From J027 sp965215855 (GTDB taxonomy: Bacteria > Chloroflexota > Anaerolineae > Aggregatilineales > J027), in contig CBDCER010000003.1 of the NCBI GenBank assembly GCA_965215855.1, positions 496,001-560,000 on the forward strand: a stretch of DNA of 64,000 bases, given 5' to 3'. The notes under the pieces are model-generated. The model did no database searches. It was not told the DNA's origin and saw only the letters and a list, made by a program, of their open reading frames with translations. Numbering within the stretch: the stretch's first letter is position 1; each line of letters starts with the position of its first letter. Positions 25,218 to 34,868 of this stretch are shown one piece after another. The position numbers and the translations under genes are program-made.

Positions 25218-25960
25218 GACGTTTGTATCGACGCTGGCGAAATTCGCGCTGGTGGGTCAAAGGAATTGTCGGTGGGCTGAGTATGGCTGCGATGTTGGGA
25301 TGTGGTTATCTGGGGCTGCTGGTTTATAGCCAATTTCAGAGCAACAGCGTCTCCTATATCCGCCGCTGGTTCGATGACAATTCTTCGCGCCACGAACTGG
25401 CAACCGTACAAAGTGAACCCTGCTCCGGAGCACCATTCCTATTGCCGTCCAGCGGTCTAATCGGCCTATTGTGGAACGACCCCGCTGGCCCTTACACCGT
25501 TCTCAATCGCCACTCGGGACTGGACATTTTCGGCGATGGTGAGCCAGGAACAGTGCCAGTCTATGCAGCTTATGAAGGTTACCTAACTCGCCTTGACAAT
25601 TGGGTGTCGGCAGTGATTATCCAACATGATGATCCGTTGCAATCGGAGCGCATCATTTGGACATATTACACCCACATGGCCTCCACCGATGGCGAGTCCT
25701 ATATCGTAGATGATTTCCCATCCGGCACACGCGGCCAATGGGTTGAGCAAGGAACGCTATTGGGTTATCAGGGGGAATACAATGGTGGCAGTATCCGACC
25801 CATTGGGATGCACCTGCATTTCAGTATTGTGCTGAGTGAACCAGATGGCTCGTTCAAAAATGAGGCGAAGGCCAGCAATACACTTGATCCATCGCTTTAT
25901 CTGGGGATGTCTGTCAATGTCGATGATATGCCGGAGCGCCCCATCACTTGTGGCTTCTGA
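25214..25960 (+). CDS. Membrane-anchored M23-family (LytM) metallopeptidase
   Basis: 248 residues. A basic N-terminus and one transmembrane helix (about 17-40) anchor an extracellular peptidase domain. The zinc and catalytic residues are present: HSGLD (H-x3-D), YYTHMAS and HLHFS (HxH). It probably cleaves peptidoglycan cross-links. The start codon overlaps the stop of the AddB-like gene (ATGA), so the two are translationally coupled even though their functions look unrelated. Confidence 0.85.
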   Translation: MRRLYRRWRNSRWWVKGIVGGLSMAAMLGCGYLGLLVYSQFQSNSVSYIRRWFDDNSSRHELATVQSEPCSGAPFLLPSSGLIGLLWNDPAGPYTVLNRHSGLDIFGDGEPGTVPVYAAYEGYLTRLDNWVSAVIIQHDDPLQSERIIWTYYTHMASTDGESYIVDDFPSGTRGQWVEQGTLLGYQGEYNGGSIRPIGMHLHFSIVLSEPDGSFKNEAKASNTLDPSLYLGMSVNVDDMPERPITCGF

Positions 25961-26039
25961 TCCCAACGATTAGCCCCTCAATTGAGATGTGCCCACAACA
26001 ATCATTGCGCTAGAATAGGGTAAGTGAGGAGGAATATTG

Positions 26040-26750
26040 ATGACTAAATTTGCTGATAAATCTGTAATGATTACCGGCGCGACAGGTGGTGTGGGTCAGG
26101 TAGTAGCCCATCGTTTTGCAGCAGAGGGAGCCAATCTCATACTGTTAGGTCGCAGTCAGGATAAACTCATGGCTCTGGCAGAGGCGCTACCAACCACCAC
26201 GTCACCGATCCTGGATACTGCCGACGTCACCGATCCTGGGCAAGTTGAGGCACTCATCCAACGCTTGGAATCCGGCAATGGGCGTGTGGATGTCCTAATC
26301 CATACTGTTGGAGGCTATGCTGCCGGGAAACCCGTCCACGAAACCAGCATTGACACTTGGGAACGCATGATAAATATGAACGCCCGCGCCGTTTTCGTCA
26401 CCTGTGGGCGTGTTGCCCGTCACATGGTCGAGCGCCAAATTGCGGGCAACATTGTAGCAATCCTGGCGAAACCAGCCTTCAAAGGTGCGAAGAACTCTGC
26501 CGCTTATTCCGCCAGTAAAGCCGCTGCCCTACGGATTATTGAGAGTATGGCGGCTGAACTGGTCGATCACCAGATCAATGTCAATGGCATTGTCCCCAGC
26601 GTTATTGACACCGCCCTCAACCGCAAAGCCATGCCTAATGCCAATTTCAACAGGTGGGTTACGCCCAATCAACTGGTAGATGCCATGATGTTTCTAGCTT
26701 CGGATGATGCGGCTCGGATTCGTGGCGTGGCGCTGGAAATATACGGCTAA
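26040..26750 (+). CDS. Short-chain dehydrogenase/reductase, catalytic Ser replaced
   Basis: 236 residues. The Rossmann motif MITGATGGVGQVVAHRF binds NAD(P). YSASK supplies the catalytic Tyr and Lys and MNARAVFV the Asn. The position 13 residues before the Tyr, normally Ser, is Ala (VAILAKPAFKG), so activity as a classical SDR is doubtful. ATG at 26040 is preferred because GAGGAGG lies just upstream. The next gene, a glycosyltransferase, starts 3 nt after the stop, so the two are co-transcribed. Confidence 0.85.
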   Translation: MTKFADKSVMITGATGGVGQVVAHRFAAEGANLILLGRSQDKLMALAEALPTTTSPILDTADVTDPGQVEALIQRLESGNGRVDVLIHTVGGYAAGKPVHETSIDTWERMINMNARAVFVTCGRVARHMVERQIAGNIVAILAKPAFKGAKNSAAYSASKAAALRIIESMAAELVDHQINVNGIVPSVIDTALNRKAMPNANFNRWVTPNQLVDAMMFLASDDAARIRGVALEIYG

Positions 26751-26753
26751 CCC

Positions 26754-28130
26754 ATGCGAATTCTCATGTTTTCGATGACACCCCTCTTCCTTGATCGTTC
26801 GATGGGCGGGGCGCAAAAGCAACTCAAAAAAGTGGCTTGCTATCTAGGTCAGCAAGGGCACACGGTGACCATTCTCTGCACACGCCGTCAAGACACGCGC
26901 CAGCGGTTTTCATGGGAAGATGGTGTCGAGATATTGCCTATACTGCGCTTCAAGCAACCCTATCCTGAACCCTATGCCACCCCCGCTTACAACATTGCAG
27001 CAGCCATTCAGGAAGTCGGTGAGCATCTACTTGAAGCAGATCGTTTTTACAGCCATGATGGTGGCCTAATTTTCCCATTTATTTACCAGCACTCCACCGT
27101 TCCGACCATCAAATCGCTTCGCAGTGTGATTTTCTCCGAGACGCTTCAATCCGGTTTTCTGTTTCAGGGTGATGCACTCATTCTCATCTCCGAACATGAA
27201 AAACTAGTCTATCAACACACCGCTGGGCGATTTTTCCCCGATTACGCCAATCGCATCCAGGTTATTCATAACGGCTTCGACTGGAATCACTTCCAACCCA
27301 CACCACCGGACGCGATCAAAACGATGATTCCTGAAAATGTTCTGGGGCATCCTCTGTTGCTCTATCCTCATCGCCCGGAAGATGCCAAGGGGATTCGGCA
27401 AGTCATCGCGGTGACCGATTTGCTGGTCAATCAACACGGCTTGCGCGATGTACGTGTCCTCGTGCCGCAATGGATAGACACTGGTCTGGCCGCCCACGTC
27501 CGTGCTTATTATGAAGATTTGCAAGCCGATATTGACCAGCGTGGCCTCCGTGAGCATTTCATTTTTCACGACTGGATTCCAGATGGTTTAATGCCCGAAT
27601 ACTATAGTCTGGGGGCCGCGACGTTGTGTCTTGGCAGCTATGTGGAAACCTTTGGCAACGTGCCCTACGAATCTATGGGATGTGGCACACCGACTATCGT
27701 GGCTCGCGTTGGTCCCCATCGCCAGTTGCTTCCCGACCATCTGGTCGATATGGTCGATTATGGCGATGCGGAGTCTGCTGCCACTGTCCTGGCAGCCATC
27801 ATCCGCACCGGAAAACGTACACCTTCATCTACATTAATCTATCTACACAGTAAATTTGATCTTCAGCACATGGTCGAAGCCTATGCCAACGTTATCCTAA
27901 ACACACCTAAACACGGATTGATGTCCTACCGCCTTGCGCCCATTGCTCACAATACGCGCTTTATGTTGGCTCCCTGGTGCTATATTTCGTCTAAAGGTGT
28001 CTACCACGATTTTCGAGCAGACTATAACCCCGATCCGCGTTTAATAGAACAAGTTCAGCAGCCCCAATTCACCCTGACTGCCAGTGAGCAGGGTTGGTAT
28101 CACGATGGCTATGTCGTCCCTGTCACCTAA
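26754..28130 (+). CDS. Glycosyltransferase, GT-B fold (GT4-like) with C-terminal extension
   Basis: 458 residues. The N-terminal domain begins RILMFSMTPLFLDRSMGGAQKQLKKVA; the C-terminal donor-binding domain has LLYPHRPEDAKGI and the E-x7-E motif ETFGNVPYE followed by SMGCGTPTIVARVG. After the usual GT domain (about residue 385) some 70 residues contain aromatic-rich segments of unknown purpose. It is not linked to the main polysaccharide locus, and its acceptor is unknown. Confidence 0.82.
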   Translation: MRILMFSMTPLFLDRSMGGAQKQLKKVACYLGQQGHTVTILCTRRQDTRQRFSWEDGVEILPILRFKQPYPEPYATPAYNIAAAIQEVGEHLLEADRFYSHDGGLIFPFIYQHSTVPTIKSLRSVIFSETLQSGFLFQGDALILISEHEKLVYQHTAGRFFPDYANRIQVIHNGFDWNHFQPTPPDAIKTMIPENVLGHPLLLYPHRPEDAKGIRQVIAVTDLLVNQHGLRDVRVLVPQWIDTGLAAHVRAYYEDLQADIDQRGLREHFIFHDWIPDGLMPEYYSLGAATLCLGSYVETFGNVPYESMGCGTPTIVARVGPHRQLLPDHLVDMVDYGDAESAATVLAAIIRTGKRTPSSTLIYLHSKFDLQHMVEAYANVILNTPKHGLMSYRLAPIAHNTRFMLAPWCYISSKGVYHDFRADYNPDPRLIEQVQQPQFTLTASEQGWYHDGYVVPVT

Positions 28131-28211
28131 AACCGCCTGCGTTGACACAATCCTGCAAAATCATCACAATTGAAAGACCCGACCAAACTTCAACTCAAAG
28201 GAATTCTACCG

Positions 28212-28907
28212 ATGAAGACAACACGTTATGGTAACCTCTACCAACTAACCCGCCTAACTGCTTTTAATAATTACCTTGTCCGTGAAGACGATGGATTCAC
28301 GTTAATCGATACCAATTTGCCTCGCAGCGCCAATGGAATTTTGGAGGCAGCCCGGCTACTAGATGGCGAGATTAAACGCATCATCATTACCCATGCCCAT
28401 ATGGACCACGCTGCCTCGTTGGACGCCCTGGTGGAACATCTGCCGAATGTTGAAGTTGTCGTCTCCGAGCGCACAGCCGCGATTCTGGCGGGGGACCGCA
28501 GCCTACATCCCGATGAACCCCAGGCTAAGTTACGCGGCGGCTATATCACGACCGAGACGAAGCCGACCCACACGGTCACCGATGGTGATGTGGTCGGTTC
28601 TCTGCAGATCATAGCATCGCCAGGGCATACACCTGGTCATATTGCGCTATTTGATACCCGCGATCAAACTCTCATTGCGGGCGATGCGTTGGTAACTAAA
28701 GGGAAATTAGTCGTCACCGGCATGTTCAGTTTGTTTTTTCCGTTCCCCGCGTTTGCAACTTGGCACAAACCAACCGCACTAGAATCCGCCCGAGAACTAC
28801 GCGCTCTGAAACCCACGCGGCTGGCTGTCGGGCATGGTAAAGTCCTTGAGAATTCGTTGGATAGGCTGGACGTTGCAATCGAATCTGCTGCTCAGAAATG
28901 GGAATAA
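28212..28907 (+). CDS. Metallo-beta-lactamase-fold hydrolase
   Basis: 231 residues from ATG 28212, preceded by AAAGGAAT. All metal ligands of the fold are visible: THAHMDH (HxHxDH), SPGHTPGH, IAGDALV and AVGHGKVLEN. It resembles glyoxalase II-like and quorum-quenching MBL hydrolases, but the substrate cannot be assigned. A longer frame from 28170 exists without a better start signal. Confidence 0.88.
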   Translation: MKTTRYGNLYQLTRLTAFNNYLVREDDGFTLIDTNLPRSANGILEAARLLDGEIKRIIITHAHMDHAASLDALVEHLPNVEVVVSERTAAILAGDRSLHPDEPQAKLRGGYITTETKPTHTVTDGDVVGSLQIIASPGHTPGHIALFDTRDQTLIAGDALVTKGKLVVTGMFSLFFPFPAFATWHKPTALESARELRALKPTRLAVGHGKVLENSLDRLDVAIESAAQKWE

Positions 28908-29039
28908 TAGCTGAGAAGAAACAGTGCGATTCTTCACAAGAATTATCTTGCAAAACAAGTTGCAGAGCCGTTCAAATCCTAATGTCGATTTGTGGTATCA
29001 TAAGGGTGCAGCAAGAGTTAACCCCCAAGGTTAAAGACT

Positions 29040-32000
29040 ATGTTCCGAGGCAAATCAGACGACGATGATGGCCGCAATAAATCTGGCCGATCATCTTCCA
29101 AGAAAAAATCCAGTAAGCGTAGCCGCAACCCCTTCGGGCGTGGTTCATCTGATGAACCACGTGCCCAACCTGCAGGCCGCAGAGGAAGTGGAGACACTGG
29201 TGGGCGTAGTCCATTTGGACGGCGCGGTGGTGATGCGGCTGACGCAGGTGGTGACCGCCGCAGTTCACCAGGCCGCAGCCCGTTAGGACGACGTGGCGGC
29301 GATGATGCTGGTGGTCGTCGTGGCTCTCCCCCCGACAGAACAGGCGGCACTGGCGGCAGTCCATTTGGGCAGCGCGATGGCGGTGATGACGCTGGTGGTC
29401 GTCGTGGCTCCCCCCCCGACAGAACAGGTGGCACTGGCGGCAGTCCATTTGGGCGGCGCGATGGCGGTGATGACGCTGGTGGTCGTCGTGGCTCCCCCCC
29501 CGACAGAACAGGCGGCACTGGCGGCAGTCCATTTGGGCGGCGCGATGGCGGTGATGACGCTGGTGGTCGTCGTGGCTCGTCTCCCAGCAGAACAGGTGGC
29601 ACTGGCGGCAGCCCATTTGGACGGCGCGGTGGCGGTGATGACGCTGATGATAAGGGCGGTGGTAGCCCGTTCGGTGGCGGTCGTCGTGGCTCATCTCCCG
29701 GCAGAACAGGTGGCACTGGCGGCAGCCCATTTGGACGGCGCGGTGGCGGCGATGATGCTGATAAGGGCGGTGGTAGTCCGTTCGGTGGCAGTCGACGCGG
29801 TTCGCCTCCCGGTAGGACAAGCGGCACTGGTGACAGTCCGTTTGGGCGGCGCGGTAGTGGCGATGATGCTGATAAGGGTGGTGGTAGTCCCTTCGGTGGT
29901 GGTCGTCGTGGCTCATCCCCCGGCAGAACAGGCGAAACACCAGGACGTAGAAGCGCCGGTGCCGGAGCAACAGGGGCGGCGGCGGCAGGATCAGCAGCAG
30001 CAGGCAGCAGACGCCCCGGATTTGGGAGGCGTGGTGGTGATGCGGCTCCTGATGATAAAAAATCGAGACGTGGCGCGGCCAAAGACGATAAGAAGAGTCG
30101 CAAGAGCAAAGGCAAAGATCAGGATAAGTCGAAGTCCAGACGTGGGCTATTCAGACGCTCGAAACCTGATGACAAAGCAGAAGATAAGAAACCCGGGTTT
30201 GATAGACCAGCCCGACCGACCGGTGCAGTCAAACCGGCTCCTGCTGCGGCCTCAAGATCATCCCGCAAGACATCGGCGAAAGGAGCAACGCGCTCCAAGA
30301 AGAAAGCAGATGCGTTACCGGCTGCATCAAAAGCACCACGCAATGTAACGCCACTTCTCTCGCTGGATCGCAAACTCGATTTGCTGGGCTTTGGGATGCT
30401 GTTAGCCACATTTGTTATGATTGCTGGGTGGCTACAAAGTACGCTATCAACGACTCCAGAAGCGACGGGGTTCACGGGCGAAGTCGATATTTTCCTGGCC
30501 CAATTGCTGGGTGTTGGGCGTATCATGTTGCCGGTGGTGTTGGGTTACATTGGCGGCTGGCTCGTGATTCGCCACTTCGGGCGCATGTTTGACATCGACT
30601 ATTTCCGCATTCTTGGATTTGTATTGTTATTCCTCGCCTTGCTGACCACACTTCAATGGTGGGATCTGTTTTTCATCGACTTTCCCAACCAAGTCAACTA
30701 TCTGCCAACCAAAGAGACATTGCGGCTTGAAAGCGAGGCACTCTACGAAGCAGGCAATGGTGGTGGTTGGGTCGGCCATACTTCTTACATCTACCTGCAT
30801 CGCCAATTGGGAGACTGGGTGTTTGAAATATTCCTGTTCTTCTGGTGGGCGTTGGGCATTTTCTTCGCGTTTGATCTGTCTTTTGAGAAGATCGCCAACA
30901 ACATGATTGCACGTCAACATGCCCGCGAAGCTCAACGTGCTGCCCAAGAAGTTCCGGCTCCAGTTGCCGCGCCCGCGCCTGTAGCAGCTACAGCAGCAGC
31001 CGTCGCAGGTGGCGGCACAGCTACGGTTGATACTGGGCGAAAACGCAGATCCCGTAAGAAGGATGGGGCCGCTGAAGACAGCACCAAACGCCCGCCAACC
31101 GAGGTGAAAGGCCGGACAGAAGCGCCTTCCGATGCACCAATCACCGCCGACACTGATGGCGACCAGCCTAAACGTCGCCGTCGCGGTATCTTTGGTCGTA
31201 AATCAACTCCATCGGATGCACCCGTAACAGCAGATACCGATGGCGATCAGCCTAAACGCGCCAGCAAGGGACGACGCGGACGACGCAAAGCGCCCGAAGC
31301 TGTTGCCGAGGCGAAGGTGGACGCAGCCGCGACAGCCGAGGCTGAAGTAGAAGCCACTGATGACAAACCTCAGCGCCAGCCGGTGCAAACCGAAGGACGT
31401 CGGCAAGCCCCGGCTGATGCACCAATCACGGCAGCGACAGACAGTGACATGCCTAAACGGGCCGAGGTGGAAAGCAAAGGACGCAAAGCCGTGCCAGCCG
31501 ATGGGCCAGTGACTGCCGATACTGATGGTGACCAACCGAAACGGGCTTCTCGCCGAAGCATTTTTGGGCGGCGTAAAGCATCAAAATCCGCGCCCAAAGA
31601 TAAACCGGATACTGCGGCGGCCAGTGTGTCACCCGAACCAGCTACAGACCCAAAACCCCAAGAAGTCACCGCTGAAGCACTTGCGCCTGATAAACAGGAA
31701 GATGATACGCCCAAACGAGCTAGTAAGGAGCGGCGTGGGCGACGCAAAGCATCTGATGAAGAGATCGTGGCTGCCAGTACCGATGCTGATAAACCTGTCC
31801 GTGCTGATCGTAGGGCGACTGGTCGGCGTAAGCCCCAGGAGGATATTGCTCAGGATGCAGTAGCCGCTGCAGCAATGGCATCTCCATCGACATTGGCGGC
31901 AGATGGGAAAGCAGAATCGGAGGACAAACCCGCTGCCAGCGAGGCAGAACCAGTAGCTCGACGGCGCGACCCATTTGAGTCAACGGGACGAAGGTCCGGT

Positions 32001-34625
32001 GGTGGACGCCGCCCAGCCACAGAAACATCTGCATTTGGACGACGTGCGCCCTTAACATCAGATAAGGATGATGATGAACCAGCAACAGCCGGTCGAGGCA
32101 GGAGCAGTCGCAGAAAAGCGCTCGATTCCATTGAAGATGCAGCTAAACGTGAGATAGATCGACATTCCGCACCATCGGCAAAAGCTGAAAGTCAACCTGC
32201 TCAAACACTAGCAGAAACCAGCGCAGACGATCTATTTGCTCAGATTGATCAGGCACGAGCACCTCATGCTGACGCAAGTACAACGAGCAGTTTCCGTGGA
32301 CGCCGCCCTGCAACAGATCAACCCGCTGCTGGGCAGCCTGAAGTTGATGTAAACGCAACTGTAATCGCAGAATCAGATACTTCCGACTCTGCACCCATTC
32401 AGGCTGAAGCGGCACTATCACCAGATGAAGTCATCAAACCAGCGGCTGCGGCAGGTTTGTTTGCACAACAAGCTAGTGGCGCAAATCGCGCTGCCAACCA
32501 GTCAGAATCTATCTTCCAACGACGTCCATCTGTTGCAGACGGAACCGACACTGCTGAAACCGGAATCCCTGTAGCAGTATCAGAAGTGCCGGCTGACGCT
32601 TCCGTGATAGAATCTATCGAACCGCCAGCACCAGCGAAGCCAAAAGGACTGCCCTTTTCGGCTACTGACAAACTCTCCCGTCCGAGACCCAACACACGTC
32701 AACCAATTGGGGAAGCCGCTGTGGAAACAGCCGCAAACGATACAGAGGTAACACAGGAAACGGTTGTTGGTGAAACGGCTGAACTTGAAGTGGCGGCTAT
32801 GGCAGCTAGTGTTGCCCCTGCAACTGTCGAGCAAAACCCATCGTCAGTTGCAGCGACACCAGCGGTTGATAATGAAGATGGACAAAGTGCGGCAGAAACT
32901 AAAGCCAAGCCAGCGAAGAAGTCATCAAAGCGCCGAAAATCCACTAGAAAAGCAAGACCGACAGAATCCGCCGAGGATGTAGCTGCTGAAGAAGATAGCA
33001 GCGACTCTCCGGAACGATGGCAACCGCCGAATTTCCGTGAATTACTCGAAGAAGGTTCCGACCAGCATATTGACCAACAATATTTGTTGGATCGGGCACG
33101 CTTGATTGAGGAAACGCTGGATAGTTTTGGCGCACCCGGTAAAGTCGTAGAGGTCAATACCGGACCGGTAATTACACAGTTTGGTGTAGAACCGAATTAT
33201 ATCGAAAAGCGTGGTGGTAGCCGCTCGCGGGTGAAGGTTTCAGCTATAGCATCATTGGATAAAGACCTGGCGTTGGCGCTCGCCGCCAAATCCATCCGCA
33301 TTGAAGCACCTGTTCCCGGTAAAGGCTATGTCGGGGTGGAAGTACCCAATACCGAATCGGCCCTGGTCAGCCTGCGAGATGTGATGGAGTCAGATCAACA
33401 TGAGAAAACCACTGCCAAGTCTAAATTGACGATTGGCTTAGGTAAGCGCGTGGATGGTGGCGCGGTTTCAGCAGATTTAACAGCGATGCCTCATTTGCTG
33501 ATCGCGGGGGCAACGGGTTCTGGTAAATCGGTGTGTGTAAACGCCATCATTAGCTGCCTATTGCTACAAAACATGCCCGACGAATTGCAATTCATCATGG
33601 TCGATCCAAAGCGCGTGGAATTGGCGGGCTACAACGGTATTCCGCATTTGGTCGCGCCAGTCGTGGTTGATCTGGAACGCATCGTGGGTGTGCTGAAGTG
33701 GGTGCAGCGCGAAATGGACGACCGCTATCGACGTTTCGCTGCAACTGGCGCACGCCATATCAAAGACTACAATGCCAACAAGATTCAGCCTGGTGAGGAG
33801 AAAATGCCTTATCTGGTCGTAATTGTGGATGAGTTGGCCGACTTAATGATGTTGGCTCCTGAAGAAACCGAGCGTTTGATCACGCGGTTGGCACAAATGG
33901 CACGTGCAACAGGCATCCATCTGATTATCTCGACGCAACGTCCGTCGGTGGACGTGGTGACTGGTCTCATCAAAGCCAACTTCCCGGCGCGTATTGCCTT
34001 TGCTGTGGCATCCTCGGTGGATAGCCGCGTTATCCTCGATCAACCCGGCGCTGAAAAGCTGCTGGGACGTGGCGATATGCTTTACCAAGCGCCCGATTCA
34101 CCGGCCCCACTGCGTATGCAAGGTGTATTCGTCTCTGATCCCGAACTCAATCGCATTACTCATTTCTGGAAGAGTACGCAAGCATTGGCGCGTGGCAAAC
34201 GCCCATCGCTATCGGTGAATGCACCATCTAGCGAACGCCCAGCTGTTCCGCGCATTGTATCGCGCAGTGATCGCGTCTCAGGTCGAGATTCAGGCAATGG
34301 CGGCAAGCAAGGAGCCAGGTCTGGATCCACAACCCGGCAGGACGAGTTCTGGAAACAAGTTAAAGAAGTAGAACAGGCCGATGCTGAAGAAAACGGCAAG
34401 AATGAACTGGACGAACTGTATCATGAAGCCGTGCAATTAGTCCGACAGCAACAGAAAGCTAGCATCTCCATGCTCCAACGACACTTCCGCATTGGATATA
34501 CACGCTCGGCTCGTCTGATTGACATTATGGAGGAAAAGGGCGTGGTTGGCGCCGCAGAAAGTGGCGCCAAGCCGCGTGAAGTATTGCTGGGGCCACCAGA
34601 TGGCAATGACGGCGAAAACACGTAA
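29040..34625 (+). CDS. ftsK: DNA translocase FtsK, oversized with repeat-rich regions
   Basis: 1861 residues, more than twice the usual FtsK/SpoIIIE core. Order: Gly/Arg/Ser/Pro-rich repeats and Lys/Arg-rich stretch (1-440), about four transmembrane helices (450-620), a charged Ala/Lys/Arg linker with its own repeats (640-1330), then the FtsK motor. The motor has Walker A AGATGSGKS (K1496), Walker B VVIVDELADLMM (D1597-E1598), GIHLIISTQRPSVDVVTG, and a C-terminal winged-helix gamma domain (about 1790-1855) with ASISMLQRHFRIGYTRSARLID. It pumps DNA at the division septum. Two other long frames overlap the N-terminal repeats but are compositional shadows. Confidence 0.93.
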   Translation: MFRGKSDDDDGRNKSGRSSSKKKSSKRSRNPFGRGSSDEPRAQPAGRRGSGDTGGRSPFGRRGGDAADAGGDRRSSPGRSPLGRRGGDDAGGRRGSPPDRTGGTGGSPFGQRDGGDDAGGRRGSPPDRTGGTGGSPFGRRDGGDDAGGRRGSPPDRTGGTGGSPFGRRDGGDDAGGRRGSSPSRTGGTGGSPFGRRGGGDDADDKGGGSPFGGGRRGSSPGRTGGTGGSPFGRRGGGDDADKGGGSPFGGSRRGSPPGRTSGTGDSPFGRRGSGDDADKGGGSPFGGGRRGSSPGRTGETPGRRSAGAGATGAAAAGSAAAGSRRPGFGRRGGDAAPDDKKSRRGAAKDDKKSRKSKGKDQDKSKSRRGLFRRSKPDDKAEDKKPGFDRPARPTGAVKPAPAAASRSSRKTSAKGATRSKKKADALPAASKAPRNVTPLLSLDRKLDLLGFGMLLATFVMIAGWLQSTLSTTPEATGFTGEVDIFLAQLLGVGRIMLPVVLGYIGGWLVIRHFGRMFDIDYFRILGFVLLFLALLTTLQWWDLFFIDFPNQVNYLPTKETLRLESEALYEAGNGGGWVGHTSYIYLHRQLGDWVFEIFLFFWWALGIFFAFDLSFEKIANNMIARQHAREAQRAAQEVPAPVAAPAPVAATAAAVAGGGTATVDTGRKRRSRKKDGAAEDSTKRPPTEVKGRTEAPSDAPITADTDGDQPKRRRRGIFGRKSTPSDAPVTADTDGDQPKRASKGRRGRRKAPEAVAEAKVDAAATAEAEVEATDDKPQRQPVQTEGRRQAPADAPITAATDSDMPKRAEVESKGRKAVPADGPVTADTDGDQPKRASRRSIFGRRKASKSAPKDKPDTAAASVSPEPATDPKPQEVTAEALAPDKQEDDTPKRASKERRGRRKASDEEIVAASTDADKPVRADRRATGRRKPQEDIAQDAVAAAAMASPSTLAADGKAESEDKPAASEAEPVARRRDPFESTGRRSGGGRRPATETSAFGRRAPLTSDKDDDEPATAGRGRSSRRKALDSIEDAAKREIDRHSAPSAKAESQPAQTLAETSADDLFAQIDQARAPHADASTTSSFRGRRPATDQPAAGQPEVDVNATVIAESDTSDSAPIQAEAALSPDEVIKPAAAAGLFAQQASGANRAANQSESIFQRRPSVADGTDTAETGIPVAVSEVPADASVIESIEPPAPAKPKGLPFSATDKLSRPRPNTRQPIGEAAVETAANDTEVTQETVVGETAELEVAAMAASVAPATVEQNPSSVAATPAVDNEDGQSAAETKAKPAKKSSKRRKSTRKARPTESAEDVAAEEDSSDSPERWQPPNFRELLEEGSDQHIDQQYLLDRARLIEETLDSFGAPGKVVEVNTGPVITQFGVEPNYIEKRGGSRSRVKVSAIASLDKDLALALAAKSIRIEAPVPGKGYVGVEVPNTESALVSLRDVMESDQHEKTTAKSKLTIGLGKRVDGGAVSADLTAMPHLLIAGATGSGKSVCVNAIISCLLLQNMPDELQFIMVDPKRVELAGYNGIPHLVAPVVVDLERIVGVLKWVQREMDDRYRRFAATGARHIKDYNANKIQPGEEKMPYLVVIVDELADLMMLAPEETERLITRLAQMARATGIHLIISTQRPSVDVVTGLIKANFPARIAFAVASSVDSRVILDQPGAEKLLGRGDMLYQAPDSPAPLRMQGVFVSDPELNRITHFWKSTQALARGKRPSLSVNAPSSERPAVPRIVSRSDRVSGRDSGNGGKQGARSGSTTRQDEFWKQVKEVEQADAEENGKNELDELYHEAVQLVRQQQKASISMLQRHFRIGYTRSARLIDIMEEKGVVGAAESGAKPREVLLGPPDGNDGENT
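29288..29950 (+). repeat. Tandem repeats in the FtsK N-terminus (84-bp units, then longer units)
   Basis: The phrase ggtggtcgtcgtggct recurs at 29310, 29394, 29478 and 29562, an exact 84-bp period encoding 28-residue units (key elements GGRRGSPPDRTGGTGG and SPFGRRDGGDDA). About three longer related units (roughly 105-111 bp, gaining DKGGGSPFGG) follow to about 29950. Two units contain runs of eight C (29410-29417 and 29494-29501). Number of units is probably variable among strains. Confidence 0.88.
31120..31806 (+). repeat. Degenerate repeats in the FtsK cytosolic linker
   Basis: The peptide motif SDAPITADTDGDQPKR recurs near 31125, 31209, 31410 and 31497, with a weaker copy near 31757, each followed by basic stretches such as GRRGRRKA or IFGRRKA. 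This gives alternating acidic and basic patches in the linker. Confidence 0.7.
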
Positions 34626-34648
34626 GGCGATAACTACATAATACACTT

Positions 34649-34670
34649 AAGGCGGCGGAAACGTCGCCTT
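34649..34670 (+). terminator. Probable terminator of ftsK
   Basis: AAGGCGGCG and CGTCGCCTT form a 9-bp stem (with one G-T pair) around a GAAA tetraloop, followed by CTTCAT. The stem and loop are strong; the T-tail is weak. Confidence 0.6.
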
Positions 34671-34868
34671 CTTCATAATTCCGCGCAATTTTGGCAACAA
34701 ATTCTGCCGAGATTGAACCATATCCTAATCGTACAAACGTCGGCGGGCAATCAACCACACATATTAAGTGCAGACAAATTGACGAGACGACAGTCTCACG
34801 CTTTTCACAAAGCCCCAATCGCACTATACTTATGATTAATTGATCTTAACTTTGTTGGGGTTTGTGTA

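Noticed and set aside
29288..29950. CRISPR-like regular repeats
   Set aside because: The 84-bp period is contiguous with no unique spacers and is in frame within ftsK; it is a coding tandem repeat.
29018..30115. Long minus-strand frames (365 and 310 codons) opposite the start of ftsK
   Set aside because: They arise from the GC-rich 84-bp repeats, give low-complexity Pro/Arg/His peptides and have no domain; the plus frame continues into a clear FtsK.
29293..30348. 351-codon plus frame overlapping ftsK
   Set aside because: Second-frame reading of the same tandem repeats (Ala/Val-rich), no recognisable features.
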